The notes: generated from the letters alone by a model not told the origin. DNA of 36,974 nt from JAMCTM01 sp023473545 (GCA_023473545.1 JAMCXO010000011.1:1-36974), one strand, 5' to 3'. Positions 30,968 through 36,974 are shown, numbered from the stretch's first letter. Numbers and translations are program-made.

Positions 30968-31177
30968 TTATTCTGCCTTGCCCTGAATGCCAAGTATCCA
31001 CATGACAGCCTCTTTTTTGTAGCGTCTGTCGCCTCTGGAGTTGATTCTGATTGCCGGCAGTTTGCCTCTTTTCCCCCAGCGCTTAATGGTAAGAGGGGAG
31101 ACCCTTAAAACCTGGGCAACCTCCCTAACTGTTAAAAGATCCGGAAGATTATCTATTGATATTGTTTGATTGTTCAT
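30968..31177 (-). CDS. Excisionase/MerR-like helix-turn-helix protein
   Basis: 69-aa protein made of a single HTH_17-type domain: 'DLLTVREVAQVLRVSPLTIKRW', then 'GKRGKLPAIRINSRGDRRYKK' and a final helix. This is the size of excisionase-family or small transcription regulators that bind short direct or inverted sites. The fold is the same type as the N-terminus of the neighbouring fibre protein, although the wording differs. The ATG at 31177 is 9 nt after TATACT on the minus strand. Two dyads lie in its upstream region, suitable for self-regulation and for control of the divergent candidate nuclease gene. Confidence 0.8.
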   Translation of the reverse strand: MNNQTISIDNLPDLLTVREVAQVLRVSPLTIKRWGKRGKLPAIRINSRGDRRYKKEAVMWILGIQGKAE

Positions 31178-31201
31178 AGGCTCGAGAGTATAACATTCAC
31201 T

Positions 31202-31234
31202 ATCATTATAAATGATATATGGTTACAAAGTAAC
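31202..31234. promoter_or_regulatory. Paired dyad operators between the HTH and nuclease genes
   Basis: ATCATT-ata-AATGAT (31202-31216) and GTTAC-aaa-GTAAC (31222-31234) are perfect inverted repeats with 3-nt centres. They lie between divergent start sites and are probable protein binding sites. Confidence 0.5.
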
Positions 31235-31267
31235 AAAGTATAACAGGTTTGTCAAGAGACAAAAGGA

Positions 31268-31297
31268 TTGACAGCCTCATAAAAATGAGCCTAGAAT
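31268..31297 (+). promoter_or_regulatory. Promoter with a dyad in its spacer, for the 137-aa gene
   Basis: TTGACA (31268-31273), 18-nt spacer, TAGAAT (31292-31297). The spacer contains CTCAT-aaaa-ATGAG (31277-31290), an inverted repeat well placed for a repressor. Transcription should start at about the ATG (31304). Confidence 0.65.
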
Positions 31298-31303
31298 AGG
31301 TCA

Positions 31304-31717
31304 ATGGCTAATATTTATGACCTAAAGAAAAAGCAAAAAGCGTTTTACAAAAGCATTGTTTCCGTTTTTTGTCCCATCTTAAACGATACCGTATACTTTA
31401 CTTCCGAAGGTTTTAACCATCTCTTGTATGATAAGTCGAATCGTAAACCCCGCAAAATAAGCGAACAGTTTATGAAACTTCAATGTTTAACGCATGCCCC
31501 TTTAGTTATACGAAAGTGTGCATTTATTTCCGAAACTCGTCTTATCGAAAGAAACATTAAGGGGAAGAAGAAATTAGGGGTACATTATGAACTTGTTTAC
31601 GAGGTAAAAGCGGGAGAAAAAATAAGAGTAATTGTTGAAAAAATCGGAACTGGGAAACATAAATTTCTAAGCGTAATGCGTCACAATGGAAGACGTAAAA
31701 ACAAAAAGCACCGGTAA
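31304..31717 (+). CDS. Candidate BECR-type nuclease/toxin (137 aa), relative of 18659-19087
   Basis: Basic 137-aa protein. The core has 'VYFTSEGFNHLLYDKS', a helical part 'QFMKLQCLTHAPLVIRKC', then strands 'VHYELVYEV', 'EKIRVIVEKI' and 'GKHKFLSVMRHNG'. These blocks match, in order and spacing, those of the 142-aa protein at 18659, so the two are homologous. The G-F-x-H and the late S-V-M strand fit small RNase domains of the BECR superfamily (several phage-type nucleases look like this), with the histidine as likely active-site residue. There is no antitoxin gene beside it; the divergent 69-aa HTH protein could repress it, and structured RNAs follow it directly. Leaderless promoter with a spacer dyad implies tight control. 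Confidence 0.6.
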   Translation: MANIYDLKKKQKAFYKSIVSVFCPILNDTVYFTSEGFNHLLYDKSNRKPRKISEQFMKLQCLTHAPLVIRKCAFISETRLIERNIKGKKKLGVHYELVYEVKAGEKIRVIVEKIGTGKHKFLSVMRHNGRRKNKKHR

Positions 31718-31727
31718 GGTGCTCTTT
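31706..31727 (+). terminator. Hairpin overlapping the stop codon of the 137-aa gene
   Basis: AGCACC-ggtaa-GGTGCT, preceded by AAAAA and followed by CTTT. It has the shape of a short intrinsic terminator, but the T-run is only three long. Confidence 0.45.
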
Positions 31728-31730
31728 GGT

Positions 31731-31790
31731 GTGCTAGTTTCTCGGCTTTGATATATCTCAGCCGAAGAAGGGCTTTCGCCCAACTAACAC
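31731..31790 (+). ncRNA. Predicted three-way-junction RNA after the 137-aa gene
   Basis: Closing stem GTGCTAGTT (31731-31739) / AACTAACAC (31782-31790), 8 of 9 positions paired, encloses two hairpins: TCGGC (31742-31746) / GCCGA (31761-31765), and GGGC-tttc-GCCC (31770-31781). The layout parallels the structure after the related gene at 18659. Beyond it to 31870 only a small GCGGG/CCCGC hairpin (~31852-31868) is seen. Confidence 0.5.
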
Positions 31791-31875
31791 ATCATGAGTA
31801 TACGATATAATTATTTATATGTCAATGTTTAGTCTTACTTTCAAAATAGAGCCGCGGGCTGTTACCCGCCAGCCC

Positions 31876-31905
31876 TTGATGGGGATAGTAATGGTTTGAT
31901 ATAAT
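31876..31905 (+). promoter_or_regulatory. Promoter for the 191-aa gene
   Basis: TTGATG (31876-31881), 18-nt spacer with TG before the -10, TATAAT (31900-31905). Predicted transcription start coincides with the ATG at 31912. Confidence 0.65.
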
Positions 31906-31911
31906 TACCCA

Positions 31912-32487
31912 ATGGCTCATGCCGAAAGATATCCTGTTCAAGAAGCACCGGTTGGCGGCGATAATATGCGTCTTGAGAATTTCGTGGGAAGACTCTTAGA
32001 TAAAGTTAATGGAATTCCCTACCGCCATCCGATCCTTACCAGACTTTCCAGACTCCCGCTGATTGGGCATAGTGATTCAAGAGCCGTACTCAACCCCTTT
32101 TTTAAAATAGGAAAAGACATAGGTGTGGAGCTTGGAATGTCTCCTGACGAAGCGGAATTATTTAGCTACGCCATGGCCGCAAGAATAACGATAAATAATT
32201 CTCGGAGATTGCTTCCGGACGTATCCAAGGAAGATGCCAAAGAATATTTTGAAGATAATACTAGGTCTTTGGCAGAGAGAATAGGCAGAGCATATCAAAG
32301 GACTAATCCCAATGTTGATTCGGGCAGGCTTAAAGACTGGTTAGAAACAACGATAAGGATGGGTTATTTAATGGGAACAATGTTTTCCCAAAATTTAGAT
32401 CCTGACCAGGTTTCTTACGCGGAAATATTAAAGAAAAAAGCTCAAGAAATCAAGGCGCTTCGGCCAAACAATGTAATTTTTTACTGA
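31912..32487 (+). CDS. Hypothetical 191-aa helical protein
   Basis: I do not recognise this protein. It is predicted soluble and almost entirely helical, without a signal peptide. A polar N-terminus (1-20) leads to 'LENFVGRLLDKVNGIPYRHP', 'KIGKDIGVELGMSPDEAELF', 'SYAMAARITINNSRRLLPDV' and a C-terminal half with 'ERIGRAYQRTNPNVDSGRLK' and 'IRMGYLMGTMF'. No catalytic motif stands out. It has its own strong leaderless promoter and converges on rplL (15 bp between stops), so it is probably transcribed alone. Confidence 0.7.
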   Translation: MAHAERYPVQEAPVGGDNMRLENFVGRLLDKVNGIPYRHPILTRLSRLPLIGHSDSRAVLNPFFKIGKDIGVELGMSPDEAELFSYAMAARITINNSRRLLPDVSKEDAKEYFEDNTRSLAERIGRAYQRTNPNVDSGRLKDWLETTIRMGYLMGTMFSQNLDPDQVSYAEILKKKAQEIKALRPNNVIFY

Positions 32488-32502
32488 TTTGCCTGCTGAT
32501 TT

Positions 32503-32892
32503 TTATTTTAGCTCCACTGCCGCCCCGGCAGCTGTCAGTTTCTCCTTGGCCTCTTCCGCTGTTTTTTTATTGACTTGAGTCATTACCTCTTTTGGCGCCG
32601 CGTCTACCAGGTCTTTTGCTTCTTTAAGTCCGAGAGTGGGAACAAGTTCCCGCAAGGCCTTGATGACCGCGATTTTGTTTGCTCCTGAGTTCGCGATAAC
32701 AACATTAAAGACTGTTTGTTCTTCCTTTGCTTCGCCTGCGTCCTGGGCTGCGCCGTTTGCCGGAGCCGAGGCCGCCATAAGCTGAGCGGAAACTCCAAAT
32801 TTTTCTTCCAGAGCTTTGACTAAATCAGACAGTTCCAAAACAGACATTTCCTCAACTGCTTTTAAAAATTCATCTTTGGTTAATTTTGCCAT
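32503..32892 (-). CDS. rplL: 50S ribosomal protein L7/L12
   Basis: 129-aa stalk protein that recruits translation factors to the ribosome. The N-terminal dimerisation domain ('LTKDEFLKAVEEMSVLELSDLVKALEEKFGV') is followed by an Ala/Gly-rich hinge and the C-terminal factor-binding domain ('EEQTVFNVVIANSGANKIAVIKALRELVPTLGLKEAKDLVDAAPKEV', ending 'AEEAKEKLTAAGAAVELK'). The GLKEAKDLV block is diagnostic. Length is normal. It follows rplJ by 85 nt on the same strand, the standard arrangement, and AGGGGGGTGTATATAGAAA precedes the ATG. Confidence 0.97.
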   Translation of the reverse strand: MAKLTKDEFLKAVEEMSVLELSDLVKALEEKFGVSAQLMAASAPANGAAQDAGEAKEEQTVFNVVIANSGANKIAVIKALRELVPTLGLKEAKDLVDAAPKEVMTQVNKKTAEEAKEKLTAAGAAVELK

Positions 32893-32977
32893 TTTCTATA
32901 TACACCCCCCTTCGTTTAGTAATTTTGAGCCTGCAATTATCGCTTTTCAATCAATTTTAATCTCTTTTTATTTAAAA

Positions 32978-33511
32978 TTAAGCTTTTTTTGTCTCTATAG
33001 CTTTTAAAGTCAAAACCAATTTCTGCATATTCCAATTAAGCGCCCGATGCAAGCCAAAAATAGGCGACTTCATGCCGAGGGCAAGCCGGGTCAGCAGCAC
33101 GTCGCGGCTGGGGAGGGCGGATAGTTTTAGCACTTCTTCCCCTGTTAGCGCTTTGTTTTCCAGAATGCCAAGTTTAATAGCGGGCAGACTGATTGATTTA
33201 ATTATTTTTGCCAGCTCTTTTAAGGCCGCCACCTCATCTTCAAAGGAGAACAGGACAGAGGTTGGGCCTGTGAGATCAATCTTAAGGGTGCTGTTCTGCG
33301 ATTTTCCCAGGGCAATTTTAATAAGCGTGTTTTTAGCGGTAAACGTTTCCGCCTTTAACGGCCTGAGGGATTTTTTAAGTTCCTCAATCTGCTTGTGGGT
33401 CATGCCTGTAAAATCAAGAAAGACAATAGATTTTGCCTTATTGGTTTTATCCAGGAGCCTGGCTACAATCTGTTCCTTTTTTTCCCTGTTGGAACTGATC
33501 TTTTTATTCAT
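32978..33511 (-). CDS. rplJ: 50S ribosomal protein L10
   Basis: 177-aa base of the ribosomal stalk. The start 'NREKKEQIVARLLDKTNKAKSIVFLDFTGMTHKQIEELKKSLR' and 'FTAKNTLIKIAL' are the conserved rRNA-binding elements, and the C-terminal helices that hold L12 dimers are at the end. L10 or L10-L12 usually represses this operon through its leader RNA, and such a leader is present upstream. The Shine-Dalgarno GAGG lies inside the 3' arm of a hairpin that ends 7 nt before the ATG. Part of the 3' end of this gene (to 33079) and the rplJ-rplL gap appear again, inverted, at 33774-33946, which is an assembly artefact. Confidence 0.97.
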   Translation of the reverse strand: MNKKISSNREKKEQIVARLLDKTNKAKSIVFLDFTGMTHKQIEELKKSLRPLKAETFTAKNTLIKIALGKSQNSTLKIDLTGPTSVLFSFEDEVAALKELAKIIKSISLPAIKLGILENKALTGEEVLKLSALPSRDVLLTRLALGMKSPIFGLHRALNWNMQKLVLTLKAIETKKA

Positions 33512-33632
33512 AAAAAAACCTCGGTTTACCGAGGCTATACACTTAATAATACTTTTTATCGCAAAGTATTCTATGACTTAAGTTTTTCCTCGGTAGGATT
33601 TATCGCGTCCAACGCGGCCTACTGTCTTAGGT
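33512..33632 (-). promoter_or_regulatory. L10 leader RNA with attenuator hairpin
   Basis: On the minus strand the leader contains the L10-type elements CCTAAGACAGTAGGC and GCG-TTGGA-CGC, then CCTCGG-TAAA-CCGAGG (33534-33519) with seven Ts directly before the rplJ ATG. The upstream TACCGAGG (33595-33588) can pair with CCTCGGTA (33534-33527), the 5' arm of that hairpin, as an antiterminator. The 3' arm also holds the Shine-Dalgarno GAGG, so the switch could act on both transcription and translation. Confidence 0.75.
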
Positions 33633-33638
33633 AAGGGG

Positions 33639-33667
33639 ATGTTATCAGATTTTAGCGGTCAAGTCAA
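33639..33667 (-). promoter_or_regulatory. Promoter for rplJ-rplL
   Basis: Minus strand TTGACT (33667-33662), 17-nt spacer, TAACAT (33644-33639). Transcription would start near 33632 and give a ~120-nt leader. A duplicate copy at 33947-33975 is part of the chimera. Confidence 0.65.
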
Positions 33668-33741
33668 CCGTAATTTTACTATAAGTTACAGAGTTTTCCA
33701 GATTAAAATGTGGATAAGTTTTTTGATTTCTTGCTATAAGA

Positions 33742-34056
33742 TAAAAGATGAACCGTATCTTGGNNNNNNNNNNCTCGGCATGAAGTCGCCTATTTTTGGC
33801 TTGCATCGGGCGCTTAATTGGAATATGCAGAAATTGGTTTTGACTTTAAAAGCTATAGAGACAAAAAAAGCTTAATTTTAAATAAAAAGAGATTAAAATT
33901 GATTGAAAAGCGATAATTGCAGGCTCAAAATTACTAAACGAAGGGGATGTTATCAGATTTTAGCGGTCAAGTCAACCGTAATTTTACTATAAGTTACAGA
34001 GTTTTCCAGATTAAAATGTGGATAAGTTTTTTGATTTCTTGCTATAAGATAAAAGA
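33742..34056. other. Assembly or amplification chimera around a 10-N gap
   Basis: Ns occupy 33764-33773. On the left, 33742-33763 is the reverse complement of 34227-34248. On the right, 33774-33946 is the reverse complement of 32907-33079. Then 33941-34056 repeats 33633-33748 exactly (116 bp, offset 308). Both junctions share short microhomology (TAAAAGA and AAGGGG). The whole is one forward-reverse-forward switch. The uninterrupted sequence is probably 33748 joined to 34057. Confidence 0.9.
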
Positions 34057-34090
34057 GAGCTCCGGTAGGCATTTGTGAGTTTATGGATTT

Positions 34091-34342
34091 TTATTGGTAA
34101 ATAATTGAGCGGTGTCCAACAGTCAAAATATAGACAATGCCGTCATCCTTATTTATTTTATAAATAATTCTATAAACCCCGATTTTATAAGAATATCGTT
34201 TTGTAAGTTCTCTTGCCAGACCTTTCCCAAGATACGGTTCATCTTTTAGGTCTTCTAATATCCGTCCAATTGAGACTTGATTTGTTCTGGAGAGATTTTT
34301 TAATTCTTTTTTTGCTCTTGCGGTGAGTTTAATCCTAAACAT
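34091..34342 (-). CDS. RelE/ParE-family toxin
   Basis: 83-aa toxin of the RelE superfamily, which typically cleaves mRNA at the ribosome or, in ParE relatives, inhibits gyrase. The N-terminal strand-helix pair 'FRIKLTARAKKELKNLSRTN' leads to the core strands 'ELTKRYSYKIGVYRIIYKIN' and 'GIVYILTVGHRSIIYQ'. The Y-R-I-I-Y and H-R-x-x-Y ends fit RelE-type mRNA interferases, with the C-terminal R and Y as likely active residues. It overlaps the antitoxin gene by 8 nt, so it is translationally coupled to it. Size is normal. Confidence 0.88.
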   Translation of the reverse strand: MFRIKLTARAKKELKNLSRTNQVSIGRILEDLKDEPYLGKGLARELTKRYSYKIGVYRIIYKINKDDGIVYILTVGHRSIIYQ

Positions 34343-34610
34343 CTAATTGCAGTTCTTTTTTTACTTCTTCCCAATCGTAAACCCTTCCTTTTCCAAGATC
34401 CTTTTCTCCGGCCGCTATAGCCTTGATTAATACGGGATCCGATAGTATATCGTTTGTTTCTTTCCAGGATTCGTATTCAATGCTCGAGATGAGCGCCGCG
34501 GCCGGAGAACCGTTAACAGTAATAACATACTCGTCTAATTTTTTGTTTGCGTTTTGAACAAGTGTTGTAAGTTTCTCTCTTACTTTGGTAATCGGTAATG
34601 TTTTTACCAT
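34335..34610 (-). CDS. Phd/YefM-family antitoxin
   Basis: 91-aa antitoxin. The N-terminal Phd/YefM DNA-binding fold is 'TLPITKVREKLTTLVQNANK' then 'EYVITVNGSPAAALISSIEYESW', with the typical 'P-I-(T/S)-x-(V/A)-R' opening and 'V-T-x-(N/H)-G-x-P-x-A-x-(L/I)-(I/V)-S' strand. The acidic C-terminal tail ('RVYDWEEVKKEL') should cover the partner toxin. Start: ATG 34610, because TATTAT ends 6 nt upstream; a longer frame from 34625 would begin inside the -10 box. It represses its own promoter in known systems. Confidence 0.87.
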   Translation of the reverse strand: MVKTLPITKVREKLTTLVQNANKKLDEYVITVNGSPAAALISSIEYESWKETNDILSDPVLIKAIAAGEKDLGKGRVYDWEEVKKELQLDV

Positions 34611-34616
34611 AATTGC

Positions 34617-34645
34617 ATAATACATAATTCTGTACAGATTGTCAA
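34617..34645 (-). promoter_or_regulatory. Promoter of the Phd-RelE pair
   Basis: Minus strand TTGACA (34645-34640), 17-nt spacer containing TGTACA, TATTAT (34622-34617), then 6 nt to the ATG. Leaderless. TGTACA in the spacer is palindromic and may be part of the operator. Confidence 0.75.
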
Positions 34646-34707
34646 GATTGCCCGGGCAATATCATAGATTAGAAGATCAGACGTTTGTTTACGGAAGGGT
34701 TTTCTGC

Positions 34708-34713
34708 TAAAAT
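34708..34713 (+). promoter_or_regulatory. Extended -10 box for the 196-aa gene
   Basis: TGcTAAAAT (TAAAAT 34708-34713), 9 nt before the ATG at 34723. The GTG at 34714 directly abuts the box and cannot be the start if transcription begins near 34720. Confidence 0.55.
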
Positions 34714-34722
34714 GTGTTTTCT

Positions 34723-35313
34723 ATGACCGAGCAAAAATATTCCTCTTTTTGTGAAGAGGAGACAGAAAACGGCTTAAAACCCGAGATTATCGAAGAATCG
34801 GTTTTCACGCAGTTTTTTAAGGGAAAGGCAAGTGAGGTAAGCGGCCTGGTTGTTCTCAATGGCCTGCCTTTCCTTTTCCGTGCCCGGAAGATAAGGGATT
34901 CCCGTCCCTGGCTTGTTCACGCGCCCTACCTTCCAGGTGGGTTTTATGTTCAGAGTGCGGGAGCGGATGATCAAATTTCCGCCTTAGCGGCAAACTTTGG
35001 ATTCAGCAGGGAAGTGCTTTCTGTTCAGCAAGAGGGGGAAGAAGCCATTGACTTTTTATTTAGCGCGAAAATCCGCGAAAAGCAAGAGGCGGACGCAATA
35101 ACCCTTCTGCGGCTTCTTGGCGCGCAGGAACGGCAAATAGAAGAGGCGCAAAGAAGCTGCGGGCTGATCCAATTTCTCAATCAGACAGTTGCCGATCACC
35201 AAAAGGAATACGAAAGAGTAAGAAGGCGATACGAAGAAGAAAAGCCGTTGAGAACCCGCTTTGCGGAGATGGTAAAGGCTGTTTCCAACCGGCGCGCGGG
35301 TGGGTTGATCTAG
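34723..35313 (+). CDS. Hypothetical 196-aa protein with C-terminal coiled coil
   Basis: I do not recognise this protein. The first ~25 residues are acidic. Residues ~30-110 look globular ('VFTQFFKGKASEVSGLVVLNGLPFLFRARKI', 'LVHAPYLPGGFYVQSAGADD'). Residues ~115-190 are highly charged and helical with heptad-like spacing ('KIREKQEADAITLLRLLGAQERQIEEA' and 'HQKEYERVRRRYEEEKPLRT'), probably a coiled coil. There is no signal peptide or membrane segment. It lies 41 nt before the phosphoesterase gene, which has its own promoter. ATG 34723 is chosen from promoter position; a GTG at 34714 adds three residues. Confidence 0.7.
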   Translation: MTEQKYSSFCEEETENGLKPEIIEESVFTQFFKGKASEVSGLVVLNGLPFLFRARKIRDSRPWLVHAPYLPGGFYVQSAGADDQISALAANFGFSREVLSVQQEGEEAIDFLFSAKIREKQEADAITLLRLLGAQERQIEEAQRSCGLIQFLNQTVADHQKEYERVRRRYEEEKPLRTRFAEMVKAVSNRRAGGLI

Positions 35314-35338
35314 CGATTTTGGGTCTTACTTTTTGTGG

Positions 35339-35344
35339 TATAAT
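35339..35344 (+). promoter_or_regulatory. Extended -10 box for the phosphoesterase gene
   Basis: TGgTATAAT (TATAAT 35339-35344), 10 nt before the ATG at 35355. The alternative TTG start at 35319 lies upstream of the predicted transcription start (~35351). Confidence 0.6.
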
Positions 35345-35354
35345 TTATGTTGTT

Positions 35355-36830
35355 ATGAATCGGGAAAGAGGATCGGCGGTAAAATCTTTAGTCTTACATC
35401 AATGGCTTAAGATTATCCTGATTGCTCTTTTTATTTTAGGTCTTGCCGGCCTTGTTAAGCGAGAGCACCATACTAATGTATCCTCTGTTTCCGGCTCCAG
35501 CATCCACAAGATAAAGCATATTGTCGTCATTTTCCAGGAAAACAGATCATTTGATTCATATTTTGGCACTTTTCCGGGGGCACTGGGTATTCCCATGAAA
35601 GAGGGTATCCCGACTGTTTGCGTTCCCAACCCTCAAACAGGCAGCTGCGTAAAGCCCTATCCCGACCATAACGACGTCAACGGAGGCGGGCCCCACAACG
35701 CCAGGGCATCGGAGGCGGATATTAACGGAGGGAAAATGTCGGGCTTTATCAAAGAGGCCGAAAGGGGCAAGAGAAAATGCGCTGACCCGACAGATCCCAA
35801 ATGCACCAACGCTAGAAAAACCGATGTGATGGGTTACCACAGCGAAGGCGACATACCAAACTACTGGGCTTACGCCAAAGACTTTGTCCTGCAGGACCAT
35901 ATGTACGAATCCGTCCATTCCTGGAGTTTTCCGTCCCACCTTTTTCTCGTCTCCGGCTGGTCCGCTGACTGCGCGTCTTCCGGGGATCCGACAAGCTGTG
36001 TTGGTTCCCTTATGCCTAAAAACAGAACCCCCAAAGACCCCACTCCCTTTGCCTGGACGGACATAACCTATCTTTTGAACAAAGCGCATGTAAGCTGGGT
36101 TAATTACTTGGACCATGGCGCGGCACCCAAGGGCGCGTGGGCCGGAAAAAGTAAATCGGGAGTGCCGAAAATTTGGAATGTCCTGCCCGGTTTTAGCGAT
36201 GTTCACGAGGATCGTCAGCTTAAAAACATCCAAAACCTTTCCAATTTTTATTCTGCCGCCAAGTCCGGCACCCTTCCTTCGGTATCCTGGATTTTTCCTA
36301 ATCCTTCAGACAGCGAACATCCGCCCGCCAAGGTAAGCGTTGGGCAAAGTTATGTCACAAGGCTTGTCAACGCGGTGATGCAAAGCCCCAATTGGAAAAC
36401 AACGGCAATATTTATCACCTGGGACGACTGGGGAGGATTTTATGATAATGTACTGCCCCCTCGGGCAGATAGCCTGGGGTACGGAATAAGAGTGCCGGGT
36501 ATTGTTATCAGTCCGTACGCTAAGAAAGGCTATATTGATCATCAGACATTAAGTTTTGACGCTTATCTTAAATTTATCGAGGATGATTTCCTGAACGGGC
36601 AAAGAATTGATCCCAAAACCGACGGCAGGCCGGACAGCCGGCCAAACGTTCGTGAAAACTCACCAATACTCGGCAATCTCGTCAATGACTTTGATTTTTC
36701 AATGCCGCCTAGGCCTCCTTTGATTTTGCCTGTCAATCCGAAAACTACCCTTATCGAAAATGCCAAGCCTAAGGCATTACAAAAGAGAAAGGCAAAAAAG
36801 GCGGAAAAGCTGCATAATTCTTCGAAATGA
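35355..36830 (+). CDS. Exported phosphoesterase, phospholipase C/acid phosphatase AcpA family
   Basis: 491-aa protein of the alkaline-phosphatase-like phosphoesterase family (non-haemolytic phospholipase C and AcpA). A basic start and one hydrophobic segment (~17-33) form a signal anchor. Family blocks are 'IKHIVVIFQENRSFDSYFGTFPG' (metal and catalytic region; the usual T/S position is within 'ENRSFD'), 'YWAYAKDFVLQDHMYESVHSWSFPSHLFLVSG', 'PFAWTDITYLLNKAHVSWVNY', 'SVSWIFPNPSDSEHPPAKVSVGQ', 'TAIFITWDDWGGFYDNVLPP' and 'GYGIRVPGIVISPYAKKGYIDHQTLS'. It probably removes phosphate or head groups from external phospholipids or phosphoesters, useful for an organism that scavenges lipids from neighbours. 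The cytosolic-looking Lys/Ala-rich tail (~465-491) is unusual and may bind the envelope. Confidence 0.88.
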   Translation: MNRERGSAVKSLVLHQWLKIILIALFILGLAGLVKREHHTNVSSVSGSSIHKIKHIVVIFQENRSFDSYFGTFPGALGIPMKEGIPTVCVPNPQTGSCVKPYPDHNDVNGGGPHNARASEADINGGKMSGFIKEAERGKRKCADPTDPKCTNARKTDVMGYHSEGDIPNYWAYAKDFVLQDHMYESVHSWSFPSHLFLVSGWSADCASSGDPTSCVGSLMPKNRTPKDPTPFAWTDITYLLNKAHVSWVNYLDHGAAPKGAWAGKSKSGVPKIWNVLPGFSDVHEDRQLKNIQNLSNFYSAAKSGTLPSVSWIFPNPSDSEHPPAKVSVGQSYVTRLVNAVMQSPNWKTTAIFITWDDWGGFYDNVLPPRADSLGYGIRVPGIVISPYAKKGYIDHQTLSFDAYLKFIEDDFLNGQRIDPKTDGRPDSRPNVRENSPILGNLVNDFDFSMPPRPPLILPVNPKTTLIENAKPKALQKRKAKKAEKLHNSSK

Positions 36831-36974
36831 TCCCCGGCTAATTAAAAAGTCGTACCTAATTGAAGAATGATACTGAAAACGGAGCTATATATTTAAGAAA
36901 ACGAATCGCTTTTTCTATTGTATTGATTAATTTTTAGAAATAATTTTCTTTCTTCTCCTCGCATAATTGTAGCA
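36831..36974. other. Right-edge non-coding stretch
   Basis: 144 bp after the phosphoesterase. AT-rich. No gene, strong terminator or promoter is clear; a 24-codon minus-strand frame near 36963-36889 has no support. Confidence 0.4.

Noticed and set aside
33639..33875. Apparent 78-aa gene spanning the N gap
   Set aside because: Its second half is the C-terminus of L10 read from an inverted duplicate; it exists only through the chimera.
33774..33946. A second partial rplJ (pseudogene)
   Set aside because: Exact reverse complement of 32907-33079 next to a gap with a 116-bp exact repeat; artefact is far likelier than a diverged gene copy.

Overview
The window reads as a chromosomal stretch of a Patescibacteria/CPR bacterium, most like the Microgenomates group. 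The basis is a minimal, compact gene set with standard stops (TGA is used as a stop, so not the Gracilibacteria/Absconditabacteria recoding), the small membrane-anchored protein types I associate with that group, MreB, PEGA and sortase surface genes, and a promoter style in which the -10 box sits about 6-12 nt before the start codon, so that many mRNAs should be almost leaderless. This placement is inferred from gene content; no rRNA is present to confirm it.

Layout. 1-114: tail of a transposase-like ORF. 185-2197: unknown 670-aa protein ending in a RelE/ParE-like segment. 2205-3443 (-): DsbA-like oxidoreductase plus VKOR. 3484-4993 (+): NitT/TauT-type ABC permease and ATPase without a binding protein. 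5021-8284 (-): three unrecognised proteins. 8346-8494 (-): tRNA-Pro(CGG) and tRNA-Arg(CCT). 8534-9244: sortase. 9253-10440 (-) and 10552-11574 (+): PEGA/propeller protein and MreB, driven by divergent promoters that appear to share one palindromic -35 box. 11880-16358: WecG/TagA-type glycosyltransferase, GT4 glycosyltransferase, GT20 trehalose-6-phosphate synthase and HIT-family GalT. 16360-20184: a defence/toxin-antitoxin patch (BrnT remnant and CopG-like antitoxin, AAA/DUF4143 ATPase, RelB/DinJ-like antitoxin, candidate nuclease, Fic-MerR fusion).

The most interesting part is 20197-30952. Five tightly coupled minus-strand genes encode an F1-type rotary ATPase in the canonical order c-alpha-gamma-beta-epsilon, but with subunits a, b and delta missing. 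The c-like protein is 259 aa: signal peptide, exported domain, then a c-type helical hairpin whose ion-binding carboxylate is replaced by valine. Alpha lacks the N-terminal delta-binding helix and epsilon lacks its C-terminal helices. Diverging from the same 146-bp control region is an 1809-aa surface fibre whose cytoplasmic N-terminus is a MerR-type DNA-binding domain, followed by one membrane helix, eight VGIGTT-type fibre repeats, a lectin-like domain and a Pro/Ser/Thr tail. The exported part of the c-like protein resembles domains found in fibre proteins. My reading is an ATP-driven, non-proton-coupled rotary device facing the cell surface, possibly working with the fibre; this is a hypothesis.

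30968-36974: a small HTH regulator, a second candidate nuclease related to the one at 18659, a hypothetical protein, rplJ-rplL with an attenuator leader, a Phd/RelE toxin-antitoxin pair, a hypothetical protein and an exported phospholipase C/acid phosphatase-type phosphoesterase. Both candidate nuclease genes are followed by predicted three-way-junction RNAs. The segment 33742-34056 around a 10-N gap is an inverted-duplication chimera and should not be read as real sequence.
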